A stretch of 33,106 bases of DNA from Methanobacteriota archaeon (GCA_012729095.1 JAAYDU010000023.1:1-33106), one strand, 5' to 3'. Positions 1 through 8,230 are shown, counted from the first letter of the stretch. Notes: a model not told the origin generated them from the letters alone. Program-made: numbers and translations.

Positions 1-131
1 CTTCTGGTGGACGATATAGGACATGCATAATAGGTATAACTATGTAAGTAGATAAACATTCGCATAGCCAGCATTGGATAACATCAGTATATCGTCGGGC
101 TAGTTATCAAAACCCGGGAGTTTGGGTCTCA

Positions 132-485
132 GTGCTCATCGTCATCTCGGTGGTGCTGCTGGGGGCGGCGATATTCTCCACCCTGTCGCTAATGATCGCC
201 TGTATGGTGAAAACGCGGGAGCGCTTCATGGGAATAGGGCAGATGGTTACCATGCCCCTTTTCTTCGCCAGCAATGCCATATATCCCATAGAGATGATGC
301 CTGGCTGGCTTCAGATAATATCCTACGGGAACCCGCTGACGTACGTCGTGGACGCCCTGCGCGCGGTCATGGTGGTCGGGGGCAGCAGCGAGTTCGGTGT
401 CGCCTTCGACCTGGCCCTGCTGACCGTGATGATGGTCGCGCTAATAATCGTAGCCGGAAGGCTTTACCCGCGCGTGGCCAGGTGA
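132..485 (+). CDS. ABC-2 type transporter permease, C-terminal part only
   Basis: This is the C-terminal third of an ABC-2 (daunorubicin/NodJ-like) export permease, which would form the membrane channel paired with an ATPase. Visible are a hydrophobic helix, the conserved 'VKTRERFMG' loop, the 'MPLFFASNAIYPIEMMPGWLQ' type motif, 'NPLTYVVDALRA', and a final membrane helix before the TGA at 483-485. The GTG at 132 is only the first available start. The frame stays open upstream to a TAA at 45-47, but the residues encoded before about base 105 are polar and do not resemble a permease. The usual N-terminal four helices are absent, so this is a 5'-truncated remnant or the result of a rearrangement or assembly join near bases 105-125. 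Family assignment is firm; functionality is unlikely. Confidence 0.75.
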   Translation: MLIVISVVLLGAAIFSTLSLMIACMVKTRERFMGIGQMVTMPLFFASNAIYPIEMMPGWLQIISYGNPLTYVVDALRAVMVVGGSSEFGVAFDLALLTVMMVALIIVAGRLYPRVAR

Positions 486-539
486 CACGCGGCCTGCGAA
501 ACTGTTTTGAGCTTGGCCGGGGATTGAGGTGCGAGGGAC

Positions 540-1283
540 ATGATCAAGGTCGTACTGCTTCGCCACGGGGAGAGCACCTGGAACAAGGAGAACCGATTCA
601 CCGGCTGGACCGACGTCGGCCTATCCGATAAGGGAGTGGCGGAGGCGCACGAGGCCGCCCGTTTGCTTAGGGAGGGGGGTTACGAGTTCGATATCGCCTT
701 CACGTCCCTGCTGAAAAGGGCCATAAAGACCCTGGACATAGTCCTGGAGGACATGGACCTGTGCTGGCTTCCCGTGCGGAAATCGTGGCGCCTCAACGAG
801 AAGCATTACGGTGCCTTGCAGGGACTGAACAAGTCCGAGATGGCCAAGAAGTACGGGGAGGAGCAGGTGCTGCTTTGGCGTAGGGCGTACGATGTCAGGC
901 CCCCAACTTTGGAACTGGACGATCCGCGCCACCCGGCGCATGACCGCCGTTACGCCGACATGTCGCCGGAGGACGTTCCGGGAACGGAGTGCCTGAAGGA
1001 CACGGTCGCCAGGTTCGTCCCCTACTGGAAGGAGCGGATCGTTCCTGAACTGAAGAACGGGAAACGCATCATCATAGCTGCCCACGGTAATTCCCTGCGG
1101 GCGCTGGTGAAGTACCTGGACAATGTTCCGGATGAGGAGATCGTTTCACGCAACATCCCCACCGGAGTTCCGCTGGTCTACGAGCTTGACGAGGGGATGA
1201 GGCCGATACGCAGCTACTACCTCGGAGACCAGGACTCCGTCAAGAAGGCCATGGACGCGGTGGCCAAGCAGGGCAAGGCCTAG
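540..1283 (+). CDS. gpmA: 2,3-bisphosphoglycerate-dependent phosphoglycerate mutase
   Basis: This cytoplasmic enzyme interconverts 3- and 2-phosphoglycerate in glycolysis and gluconeogenesis through a phosphohistidine. The 247-residue product matches the usual length of about 250. The phosphate-accepting motif LRHGES is at residues 7-12 with catalytic His9, the [12 protein letters not shown] segment is at 84-95, and the second histidine lies in AAHGNS (His182). The ATG at 540 is preceded by GAGGTG at 526-531 with good spacing. The gene follows the permease fragment by 54 bases on the same strand and ends in TAG. The cofactor-dependent form is less usual in archaea, many of which use the independent ApgM type, so an old acquisition from bacteria is possible. 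Identity is very secure. Confidence 0.96.
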   Translation: MIKVVLLRHGESTWNKENRFTGWTDVGLSDKGVAEAHEAARLLREGGYEFDIAFTSLLKRAIKTLDIVLEDMDLCWLPVRKSWRLNEKHYGALQGLNKSEMAKKYGEEQVLLWRRAYDVRPPTLELDDPRHPAHDRRYADMSPEDVPGTECLKDTVARFVPYWKERIVPELKNGKRIIIAAHGNSLRALVKYLDNVPDEEIVSRNIPTGVPLVYELDEGMRPIRSYYLGDQDSVKKAMDAVAKQGKA

Positions 1284-1728
1284 GCGAGCATGCTTAGCGC
1301 GCAGCCTTTCCCCCGGACCCTTTCCCGGAGGAGTTAGACGGGATGGGTGGTCTAAGAGCCGTCATTGCCATCGGGATACCTTCGATAACTGCCCTGCCCG
1401 ATGAAAATGCATAAAAGCACAATATCAACGACCTCACCGTCGGGCGGAGCGAGATTATGATAGAGAACCATCATAATTCATTATCACAATTGTGTAAAAA
1501 GTGAGCGGTCCTTATTTAAGTGGACAGCCAATTGTCATATTTATCTATAATAATTGTATTATATCATCGTCGAATTCCATCATCAGGGATTTGGTTACCC
1601 TGAACCCGTTTGAATCATATGGCCAGATTATGAAGGGCCATGCCGTTCTGACATATTATCGGCACATCTTTCACTTATTTCGATAGTGGAAAGCAAGACT
1701 TTATAAGGCCGGGACTCCAAATTTTATT
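1284..1728. other. Intergenic region without a convincing protein gene
   Basis: After gpmA there are about 445 bases without a supportable protein gene. The first part is GC-rich and contains a perfect 7-bp inverted repeat, CATCGGG at 1369-1375 and CCCGATG at 1397-1403. From about 1400 the sequence becomes strongly AT-rich. A 61-codon open frame at 1501-1686 lacks a ribosome binding site and has low-complexity composition, so it is not called. The region ends in a TATA box that appears to drive the candidate RNA starting near 1729. Confidence 0.5.
1700..1706 (+). promoter_or_regulatory. TATA box upstream of candidate small RNA
   Basis: TTTATAA lies at 1700-1706 in an otherwise mixed-composition stretch. 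Its centre is 26 bases upstream of the ATG at 1729, the normal archaeal distance from TATA box to transcription start. Transcription would therefore begin at or next to 1729. Confidence 0.5.
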
Positions 1729-1836
1729 ATGCCTTCTAGGCTAAGGCGTCCGGAAGAAAGGCCCATCCCATAACCCTCTCCCTGATTTGTCGTTAGATCC
1801 TCCGCCTATCCCAGCCGGACGCTGATATTTTGTTTA
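1729..1836 (+). ncRNA. Candidate structured small RNA or leaderless micro-ORF
   Basis: A TATA box predicts a transcript starting near 1729. The sequence contains an exact long-range inverted repeat, GCGTCCGG at 1746-1753 and CCGGACGC at 1815-1822, which a G-U pair extends to nine pairs. A further AGGC/GCCT pairing (1759-1762 with 1804-1807) lies inside it. A small 5' hairpin, GCCT-TCT-AGGC, occupies 1731-1741. The closing stem is followed by a T-rich stretch at about 1825-1835 that could end transcription. The same start would also make a leaderless 14-residue peptide (ATG 1729 to TAA 1773, sequence MPSRLRRPEERPIP). I do not recognise either as a known family. Structure and promoter position are seen; expression is inferred. 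Confidence 0.35.
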
Positions 1837-1848
1837 GGGGCTCCACGC

Positions 1849-3177
1849 TCACTTGATCATAAGATAGTAAGATCCGCGGCCTTTTCCCTTGCGCAACACG
1901 TATCCTGCCTTTTCTAATGCCTGAAGGTCGTTGTAAGCGGTCGGAACGGAAACGGACATCATGAAGGAGACCTCGCCGGTGGTTATCTTTCCTTTTTCTT
2001 GTATTACCCTGAGCATCCTTTTCTGCCTGTCGGTGATGGGGCTAAGCTCTCTAGCCGATGAGTTCAGCAGAGTGACTTTGAAGAAACCTGCGATCTCCTC
2101 GAAACGTGGGTCGGGGAGTCCAGCCTCCATCATGGCCGATCTTATCCTGGGTATGCCACTGGCCATTCCTTCTACGATCCGTAGTTCTCTCAACAACCCG
2201 TAAAGAAGGGGGTTTCTCTGGATGGATATGGACCCGAGCGCGGAGATGCTGAGCCCCGGAAGCAGCCGCCCGGGGTTCACTATCTCAATACGGTCATCGA
2301 AGATGCTGACTTGAACACCGTTACAATCAAAATAGTCCCGGTGTACGACAGCGTTTATCAAGAGTTCCCTAATAGCAGCCACAGGATATTCCGGGACCTC
2401 CTGGCTGACCATCCCCTCGATCTTGAGGCCGACCTTGATGTTCCTGAATATGAAAGCCTCGGCGGTAGAAAGGTTTTCGAGCACGGTGCCATCGGCGTAT
2501 AGCTTGTCAAGTATCCTGACCGGTTCCCGCCCGGCGAAGCGTACGAGACGTATCTCGCTTTGAGGAACCGCCCTTCGGGGATTGTTGCTGAACATGAGCA
2601 CGGCAGCGTTCCTCAGATCACCCCTACTGGTCGCCAGCTTGAGATTGAAGAGCACGTCCCTTAGATCGAACGGATCAGGTATCGCACCAGGTGAGCGCTT
2701 TTGTAGGTATTCCCTGACCTTTTTCTCATCGATGTCCTCCAATGTCTCCTCACTGGTTCGAAAGTCGTACCGGAGCAATTGCCGGTCGGCAAGGAACTGC
2801 ATCAACGCCGGGCCATCCAATCTGAGATTTGAGCTTCCCGATCTTACGTAGATGAGTCCATTGTGAGTGCAGAAGGCATCAGGGGCCAATGTCCTTATGC
2901 TCAATCTTATGATGCTCTTCCCCCCTTCCTTCTCGATTTGTATATTATGGAGAGGAGTTGGTGAAACGCATTGGACCGCTCCTGACAGCCGCAGTTGAAT
3001 GTCATCTAGCCTGCTTTCTTCGAGACCTATGATGTCGCCTCGGTCATCGACCCCGATGAGGATCTCCCCGCCAGAGGTGTTAGCGAACGCACAAGCGGTC
3101 TGGCCGATGTCGTTGAAATTTCTTGCGACCCTCTTGAATTCCAGATCCTGTCCTTCCTGACGGCGTTCTGAGATCAT
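1849..3177 (-). CDS. AlbA_2/Schlafen-domain transcriptional regulator with C-terminal winged helix
   Basis: This is a putative DNA- or RNA-binding regulator of the COG2865 type. An N-terminal AlbA_2 (Schlafen-like) domain holds LEFKR, the 'AFANTSGGEILIGVDD' type core and GLE. It is followed by the divergent HATPase_c_4-like region with ELLINAVVHRDY and IEIVNPGRL, and a C-terminal winged helix ending in GKGRGSYYLMIK. Reading may begin at GTG 3192 (447 residues), but I prefer ATG 3177 (442 residues), which lies about 27 bases from a TATATAT element at 3202-3208 and would be leaderless. The gene is single and divergent from the dehydrogenase at 3331. Such proteins often sit near defence or toxin-antitoxin genes and some act as transcription regulators. 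Targets here are unknown; autoregulation is suggested by the inverted repeat over its promoter. Confidence 0.8.
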   Translation of the reverse strand: MISERRQEGQDLEFKRVARNFNDIGQTACAFANTSGGEILIGVDDRGDIIGLEESRLDDIQLRLSGAVQCVSPTPLHNIQIEKEGGKSIIRLSIRTLAPDAFCTHNGLIYVRSGSSNLRLDGPALMQFLADRQLLRYDFRTSEETLEDIDEKKVREYLQKRSPGAIPDPFDLRDVLFNLKLATSRGDLRNAAVLMFSNNPRRAVPQSEIRLVRFAGREPVRILDKLYADGTVLENLSTAEAFIFRNIKVGLKIEGMVSQEVPEYPVAAIRELLINAVVHRDYFDCNGVQVSIFDDRIEIVNPGRLLPGLSISALGSISIQRNPLLYGLLRELRIVEGMASGIPRIRSAMMEAGLPDPRFEEIAGFFKVTLLNSSARELSPITDRQKRMLRVIQEKGKITTGEVSFMMSVSVPTAYNDLQALEKAGYVLRKGKGRGSYYLMIK

Positions 3178-3195
3178 CAAGGTCGATAACACGAG

Positions 3196-3214
3196 TAATC
3201 ATATATATTGATTA
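3196..3214 (-). promoter_or_regulatory. TATA box framed by an inverted repeat (possible autoregulatory operator)
   Basis: TAATCA (3196-3201) and TGATTA (3209-3214) are perfect inverted arms around a TATATAT core (3202-3208). The core is correctly placed to start transcription at about 3178, next to the preferred ATG of the AlbA_2 regulator. A dimeric regulator bound here would occlude TBP. The AT-rich surroundings raise the odds of a chance palindrome. Confidence 0.45.
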
Positions 3215-3330
3215 TTAATGATTTCTTATTGATTTATTATTTATTAGTTGAATTGCCCACCAAGGGGTCCTTTGCAGATCTTACCTGAAAAAAGTAATAA
3301 GCGTCCATCGTTTGCCTTTCCCTGGTCAAA

Positions 3331-4527
3331 ATGAACGACGCCGAGATAAACGCCGCCAAGGAGCACTTCGGTAAGATACTCAAAGAGCAGCTGATGCGGG
3401 TGGAGGACATGAAGGCCTCCTCCGGCTGGATGGACTACTCCAAGCTTGACAGGTTGGTAATAGGCGTCGTAGGCGGGGACGGCATCGGCCCGTTCATAAG
3501 CAAGCACGCCGAGAACGTGCTCAAGGAGCTGCTGAGGGACGAGATCGCCTCCGGGAAGGTGGAGGTGCGGACGATAGACGGCCTGACCATAGAGAACCGC
3601 TGCAAGCAGCTTAAGGCCATACCGGATGAGGTGCTTGCCGAACTGAAGAAGTGCCATGTCGTTCTCAAAGGACCGACCACCACCCCGAAGAAGGGCGACG
3701 GCTACCCGAACATCGAGTCCGCTAACGTCGCTATGCGCAGGGAGCTCGATCTTTTCGCCAACGTCCGTCCGGTGCGCATACCCGAGCAGAACGTTGATTG
3801 GACCTTCTACCGGGAGAACACCGAGGGCGGGTACATCCTGGGCAGCAAGGGCGTGGATGTTAACGAAGACATAGCCATCGATTTCACCGTGGCGACCACG
3901 CAGGGAAGCGAGCGCATCATCCGGCTGGCGTTCGACCACGCCAGGAAGACCGGGGTGAACCGGGTGACGGTCGTTACGAAAGCGAACGTCATCAAGAGGA
4001 CCGACGGCAAGTTCCTGAGCGTTGCGGAACGTATCGCCAAGGAGTACCCGGAGGTCAAGTGGGACGACTGGTTCATCGATATCATGACGGCAAAGCTCAT
4101 CGACCCTTACCGCCGGGCCGATTTCAAGGTAATGGTGCTTCCGAACCTGTACGGTGATATCCTTACGGACGAGGCGGCGCAGATACAGGGCGGCGTCGGT
4201 ACGGCCGGTTCGGCGAACATAGGTTCGCGATACGCTATGTTCGAAGCGATACACGGCTCCGCGCCTCGCATGGTCGACGAAGGAAGAGCTCAATACGCCG
4301 ACCCCAGCTCCATGCTCAAGGCCGCGGCGATGCTGCTGAACCATGTCGGCTTCTTAGAAAAGGGAAGGAAGCTGGAGATGGCCCTGGACCTCTGCACGCA
4401 GTTCGAGAAGAGGATCAAGATGACCGGCCGTTCCGACGGTGCTACGGGCGAGGAGTTCGGACGATACGTGCTGGAGACGGTGGAGCGAAAGGACCTCGAG
4501 GAAGCGTGGAAGAAGGCCAGCTCCTGA
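3331..4527 (+). CDS. Isocitrate/isopropylmalate dehydrogenase family protein
   Basis: This 398-residue enzyme belongs to the family of NAD(P)-dependent, metal-requiring beta-decarboxylating dehydrogenases (isocitrate, 3-isopropylmalate, homoisocitrate). The GDGIGP nucleotide-proximal motif is near residues 50-55. The substrate loop FYRENTEGGY is near 160, the catalytic KANV segment follows, and the metal-binding stretch has DIMTAKLI and NLYGDILTDEAA. The adenine-binding end has EAIHGSAPR. An N-terminal extension of about 40 residues precedes the core. The YRENTEGGY loop and overall length favour an isocitrate dehydrogenase, but homoisocitrate dehydrogenase (coenzyme B or lysine route) cannot be excluded, especially with a homocitrate synthase at 16831-18006. 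No Shine-Dalgarno precedes ATG 3331; a short-leader transcript is likely. Family is certain, substrate is not. Confidence 0.9.
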   Translation: MNDAEINAAKEHFGKILKEQLMRVEDMKASSGWMDYSKLDRLVIGVVGGDGIGPFISKHAENVLKELLRDEIASGKVEVRTIDGLTIENRCKQLKAIPDEVLAELKKCHVVLKGPTTTPKKGDGYPNIESANVAMRRELDLFANVRPVRIPEQNVDWTFYRENTEGGYILGSKGVDVNEDIAIDFTVATTQGSERIIRLAFDHARKTGVNRVTVVTKANVIKRTDGKFLSVAERIAKEYPEVKWDDWFIDIMTAKLIDPYRRADFKVMVLPNLYGDILTDEAAQIQGGVGTAGSANIGSRYAMFEAIHGSAPRMVDEGRAQYADPSSMLKAAAMLLNHVGFLEKGRKLEMALDLCTQFEKRIKMTGRSDGATGEEFGRYVLETVERKDLEEAWKKASS

Positions 4528-4612
4528 TAGGAAAAATCTTTCAATATTTTTTTTATCGAATCGTGAAGAAAAATGTAAGTACTCCCGAAGGGAATGCAAC
4601 TTCGGGGAAGAA

Positions 4613-5482
4613 ATGGCGAACATATCGATGTCGCAAGCGCTGCTGGCCGCCATCATCGTCGTCATGCTGATAAGCGCGGCCTTTCTGTCCCAGGCTGAGG
4701 ATGACGAGGAGGGCGGCGATGTCATGCGACCAGAGGGCACGTTCACCTACAGCGTGACCATGGAAATGGACGGTATGGTGTACGAGGGAACCTTCGTGTA
4801 CAGCACGTTCGCGAGCGGGAATGTTCTGACGTGGGAGAACGAGACCTTTGGGCAGTGGATGGAAGGGATGCGTCATAATTATTCGGAACCTTCTTCACTG
4901 GTGTTCCTGCACCCCTTCGGAACAGGAATGTTCCCCACCAAGATAGACAAGGTGCAGATGGACACCCCATGGGGCGAGAAGAGGCTGGACCGCAGCATGT
5001 TACTGTGGCCGGACATGGAGGGCGGGTTCCTTATGCGGGTGGCCTACGGAGGCGCGGACACCCGGATCGCCTATCGCGAGGACGTAATAACGGAAAGATG
5101 GCGGGCGAACTTCCTGCTGACGGAGTTCGAGGGAACGGACCTCACCGGCAAGGACCTGGAATGGTCGGACCTGACGACCGATCTGGGCAATTCCCGTCAG
5201 CACTACGGGAACGTCTGGACCATGCTCGGAGAGGATGAGGTACGCCTGATGCGCACGGACGGGAAGGTCTACAACGTGTCGGTGAAGAACTACGCCTACT
5301 ACCACTTCAGCCAGGACGTCATGATGGACATGTTCGAGGGCGGGACCTTGCGCTACGATGAGGAGAGGTCGGTCATCGGCAACGGAAGCGTGGAGTTCGA
5401 GCTGGATGGACAGTGGTATCTCCGGGTAATAGTGCCGGTCGGCGACCAGCCCAACGTGTTCATGATGGAGACGAGGGATTGA
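4613..5482 (+). CDS. Uncharacterised exported protein with N-terminal membrane anchor
   Basis: I do not recognise this 289-residue protein. Residues 7-27 form one hydrophobic helix (ALLAAIIVVMLISAAFLS), followed directly by an acidic stretch (AEDDEEGGDV). This indicates either a signal peptide or a single anchor with the rest outside the cell. The remainder is rich in aromatic and acidic residues with several N-x-S/T sequons (NYS, NVS, NGS), consistent with an extracellular beta-rich, possibly glycosylated domain. No cysteine lipobox is present. The frame is open upstream into the dehydrogenase gene, but ATG 4613 is chosen because the hydrophobic segment begins there and a T-rich promoter-like stretch lies at 4543-4555. 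It could be co-transcribed with the dehydrogenase, 85 bases upstream. No function can be assigned. Confidence 0.75.
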   Translation: MANISMSQALLAAIIVVMLISAAFLSQAEDDEEGGDVMRPEGTFTYSVTMEMDGMVYEGTFVYSTFASGNVLTWENETFGQWMEGMRHNYSEPSSLVFLHPFGTGMFPTKIDKVQMDTPWGEKRLDRSMLLWPDMEGGFLMRVAYGGADTRIAYREDVITERWRANFLLTEFEGTDLTGKDLEWSDLTTDLGNSRQHYGNVWTMLGEDEVRLMRTDGKVYNVSVKNYAYYHFSQDVMMDMFEGGTLRYDEERSVIGNGSVEFELDGQWYLRVIVPVGDQPNVFMMETRD

Positions 5483-5796
5483 ATCATAGCCCCCGTTCAT
5501 TCTGTGGATAACAATATGCCGCAATCCCTTCCCATCAATAATTATGAACGAACGTCATCGAACGGCAGCAGATACATCATTCATAGATAGACGTGCGATT
5601 CCCCAATCCATCGTCTGTTTCACTTGAACGTTATCGATGATCGATGGTACCGGGATCGGCCATTTATGCAGGATCGATTATCAAGAAGGGAATGAAAAGA
5701 TCGATCGGACCGAGCATCGAAAAGGCGCCAGCCTAAACACGTTCGTACTTCCTGTTCGCAGAATCGAGAAAATCATATATCCCGGGAAGATAGTGA
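5483..5796. other. Intergenic region, no gene seen
   Basis: About 314 bases separate two convergent genes. The sequence is of mixed composition with several ATCGAT/GATCGAT occurrences around 5632-5646, but no convincing reading frame, RNA gene or long inverted repeat. A 76-codon open frame from 5637 overlaps the end of the DUF4276 gene on the other strand and has no ribosome binding site. Confidence 0.5.
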
Positions 5797-6459
5797 TCAC
5801 GAAGATCGGCAGGAATCGGAACCGCTCGTTCGTGCTGCATCTCTCAAACCCCGAACAAAGGTCTTGAAGCTTTCAGATGTGTTTCTATCGACATCCATAT
5901 AAGCAGATACCTTCCCAGCGACCTCTGTTTTAACCATGCCAGTAGAATAATATCCGTATCCCTGAAGTATCTTTTCCAGGCGCTCCCATGTTCCACCCCT
6001 GATGTCGTCTGGAACCCGAAATGCTGCCTTAGTAAGTGCCGTCGGGAGCACTTTGGGAAACGCCGAGGTCACCGCAGATGGGTCTCCGAAGAACCAGGCC
6101 TCCAGCTCTTCCACAACTATCCGGTTGAGGACATGATAATTACCTCCGGTCGCGGCGGTCTTGGTCAACAATCCCTGTTCGGCAGCGATCGATTCCAGTT
6201 GCCCCTTGGGCACATGACAGTCCTGACGATCCTCGTCCACGATCACGACGATCTTATGATAGGACCGCATGGACCTTCTCCTCCCCTTCAATCGTGCTGG
6301 TAATTTATTAAAAAGATCCATCTTCCCTCTGAACTCGCGTATGTCCCAGGAGATATCCTTATCGATAAAGACCTTGGGTAGGAGATTGAGCAAGGCGATC
6401 CTCATCGAAGGCTCTTCGACGAAGAACTCGAGGTAGGGTGTCTGCCCAAATTCGACCAT
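5797..6459 (-). CDS. DUF4276 family (Toprim-like) protein, second gene of an ATPase pair
   Basis: This intact 220-residue protein resembles DUF4276, a family usually encoded just downstream of a COG4637-type ATPase and thought to be a Toprim-like nuclease partner. Supporting marks are the N-terminal glutamates in FFVEEPSMR (Glu15/16), the acidic motif VIVDEDRQDC (Asp75, Asp77), and EELEAWFFGD near 117-126. The C-terminal 'KTEVAGKVSAYMDVDRNTSESFKTF' type region is also characteristic. It starts 11 bases after the ATPase stop with a strong GGAGGG site, so it is translated from the same transcript. By analogy with ATPase/Toprim defence pairs such as PARIS and AbiL it may be an anti-phage effector, but that is inference. 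The upstream ATPase is broken, so this gene may be an orphan. Confidence 0.75.
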   Translation of the reverse strand: MVEFGQTPYLEFFVEEPSMRIALLNLLPKVFIDKDISWDIREFRGKMDLFNKLPARLKGRRRSMRSYHKIVVIVDEDRQDCHVPKGQLESIAAEQGLLTKTAATGGNYHVLNRIVVEELEAWFFGDPSAVTSAFPKVLPTALTKAAFRVPDDIRGGTWERLEKILQGYGYYSTGMVKTEVAGKVSAYMDVDRNTSESFKTFVRGLRDAARTSGSDSCRSS

Positions 6460-6470
6460 GACATCCCTCC

Positions 6471-7667
6471 TTACCTTTTCCCATGCGATGAACTGGAAGG
6501 ATATCCTGCGTCAAAGAATCGTTCCATCCACAGATCACCTAACTTACCCCCCGCTTCGACCAGTTCAAGTATGCCAGGCATGTCCTTGGCCCTTCGTGCG
6601 TTGGTGTGGCCTTTCTCATCGCGAAACAGCACATAGACCTCTTCAGGCTTGGCTTCGTTGACTATGAAAGGGGAATGAGAGGTGACCAATAGCTGAGTCC
6701 TCTGAGATGCCTTTCGGAACTCCTCGGTGAGGTTTCCTAAAAGGGATGGGTGAATAAAATTTTCAGGTTCTTCGATCCCCACGAGATGTGGCGGTGATGG
6801 GTCGTTCATCAGCGTCATGTATGCCAGCATTTTCAATGTCCCATCGGACGCATACTTGGCTAGGACGGGAGATCGAAAAGGTGCATCCTTTATCTGAAGC
6901 ATGAGCCTGCCATCCGGGAGCACCTCGGCATCAATCCTTTCCAATTTCGGTACTCGTGCAGAAAGCTCCATCATGATATTATCATAAATGGTCGCGTGCT
7001 GCTCTTTCAGATATTGTATCACGTTGGGCAGATTGTCCCCACTGGTGGAGAGATGTTCCTGGGCCCCGGCCTCGGGTGTGCCCCTTGCGGCATCTGCGGT
7101 CAGATAGGACAGATGCCAGTCGATGATGAAATTTCTCAATGCACTCACCCGGGGGTGGTTTTTCAACTGACCCAAGGTATTGACCGCGATCGTCTCGGGG
7201 GAGCTAAGGGGCTCTGGCCTGCGTTCGTCCATCTGGTCTGGCATTTCTCCAGTGACGACCGAGCCTTCACCTTTGCGATATTCGAGGAATCGAAAGGGTT
7301 GCCCATAAGGCCTCCTCTTTCAGGACAGATATTCCTCCTGCACAAACGGACCCCGGGCGTCCTCATTGATAGCGAGATGATAGGTGATCAAAGGGTTGTC
7401 CTTAGTGGTCCTGTTCTCCCGATATTTCAACTCGATGACGATCGGACCGGTCTGATCGCGCGTCCTCAGCTCCTTGAATCGGTTGCGTTTTTCCCAAGCT
7501 TTCCGCAGACCGACGGTGAAACATTCAGACAAGAAGGCGAAAACGTCGAATATTGTAGATTTTCCGGACCCGTTCGGACCTAGAAAAAAGGTCAGCGGTT
7601 CGAGCTGTAAATCGACATTTTTTAAAGCCCGGTAATTTTGGACCTTTAAGCGTACGATGCGAGGTAC
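6471..7667 (-). pseudogene. AAA_21/COG4637-type ATPase, disrupted (in-frame TGA, no normal start codon)
   Basis: One reading frame of 399 codons encodes a complete SMC/ABC-like ATPase. It has Walker [10 protein letters not shown] (codons 30-38), an ABC-type signature SDGT (about 274-277), Walker B VGIEEPE (about 296-302) and the SHSPF switch (about 330). Two defects are visible. The position where relatives begin (before [12 protein letters not shown]) is GTA at 7665-7667, and no ATG, GTG or TTG lies between it and the upstream in-frame stop. Codon 116 is TGA (7320-7322), in the EEYLS-x-KRRPYGQPF segment where this family usually has tryptophan. Both differ from sense by one G-to-A change. 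Internal starts such as 7532 or 7244 would lack Walker A. The gene pairs with DUF4276 immediately downstream. Probably inactive unless TGA is read through and a rare start is used. Confidence 0.8.
7320..7322 (-). other. In-frame TGA in the ATPase gene at a usual tryptophan position
   Basis: The codon (TCA on the plus strand) interrupts an otherwise continuous frame from 7667 to 6471. Homology to the family continues on both sides without a frame change, so the cause is a substitution, not an indel. TGG to TGA is the simplest origin. Confidence 0.8.
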
Positions 7668-7854
7668 GCCTGAGTGCCCCTGACCCTCTGTTCATTATTT
7701 TTGTATTGGGTCTGCTGGTGATAAAACTTCGCTGAGGGGCGCATCGGTGCAGATATTGAATCTGGTACTAAGGAATAGCATGGAGAACGATGATCAAATC
7801 ATAAGTTCATAAAAATTCGGCTTTGACCATACGTCCAGATGGCTCGAGATGTGT

Positions 7855-8199
7855 CTATTCACCGGTCTGCTGGCTCTGGTATTTGGTGTAGCGGTCCAGA
7901 TAATAGACCAGGCCGTCCATGACCTCTTTGGTTATGATGCCGGCGGCCTCCTGCTCCCTAACGAAATCCTTGGCCTCCCTTATGCTTTGGCGGGAAGCCT
8001 TCGCTATCACGCTGGCCAGGAACGTCGTCGCCAGGTCGGGGTCCATCTGGTTGTCCACGAAAAGCTCCCGGACGTCATACCTGAACTCGCCCAGACGGCG
8101 TTGGTTCAGCATTCCAACGCGGGTGGAGGGCGCGTCCCGGTCCCGGTAGTGCTTCGGTTTCCCCGCTCTGCTCTTGTTCCTGTTGGGTCGATACGCCAA
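7855..8199 (-). CDS. Small basic protein of unknown function
   Basis: I do not recognise this 114-residue protein. The first 35 residues are very basic (MAYRPNRNKSRAGKPKHYRDR and onward), suggesting nucleic-acid or ribosome contact. The rest looks alpha-helical, with an 'AKASRQSIREAKDFVREQEAAG' type helix followed by IITKEVMDGLVYYLDRYTKY. The start is TTG at 8199, supported by CCGGAG about nine bases upstream and by a TATA box at 8231-8243. The gene ends in TAG. It stands alone between the broken ATPase and the carboxymuconolactone decarboxylase gene. The strong promoter, good ribosome site and biased composition argue it is a real, probably lineage-restricted gene. Confidence 0.75.
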   Translation of the reverse strand: MAYRPNRNKSRAGKPKHYRDRDAPSTRVGMLNQRRLGEFRYDVRELFVDNQMDPDLATTFLASVIAKASRQSIREAKDFVREQEAAGIITKEVMDGLVYYLDRYTKYQSQQTGE

Positions 8200-8230
8200 A
8201 GTGATTTCTCCGGGATGAAGTGATGAGGAG

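Noticed and set aside
1501-1686. A 61-codon plus-strand open frame
   Set aside because: AT-rich, no ribosome-binding site, no domain, low-complexity composition.
5637-5867. A 76-codon plus-strand open frame
   Set aside because: It overlaps the end of the DUF4276 gene in antisense and has no supporting start signal.
7320-7322. TGA read as selenocysteine or as tryptophan by a changed code
   Set aside because: TGA is the commonest true stop in this window (about 18 of 25 genes), the position is a tryptophan rather than a cysteine in the family, and no SECIS-like evidence is seen.
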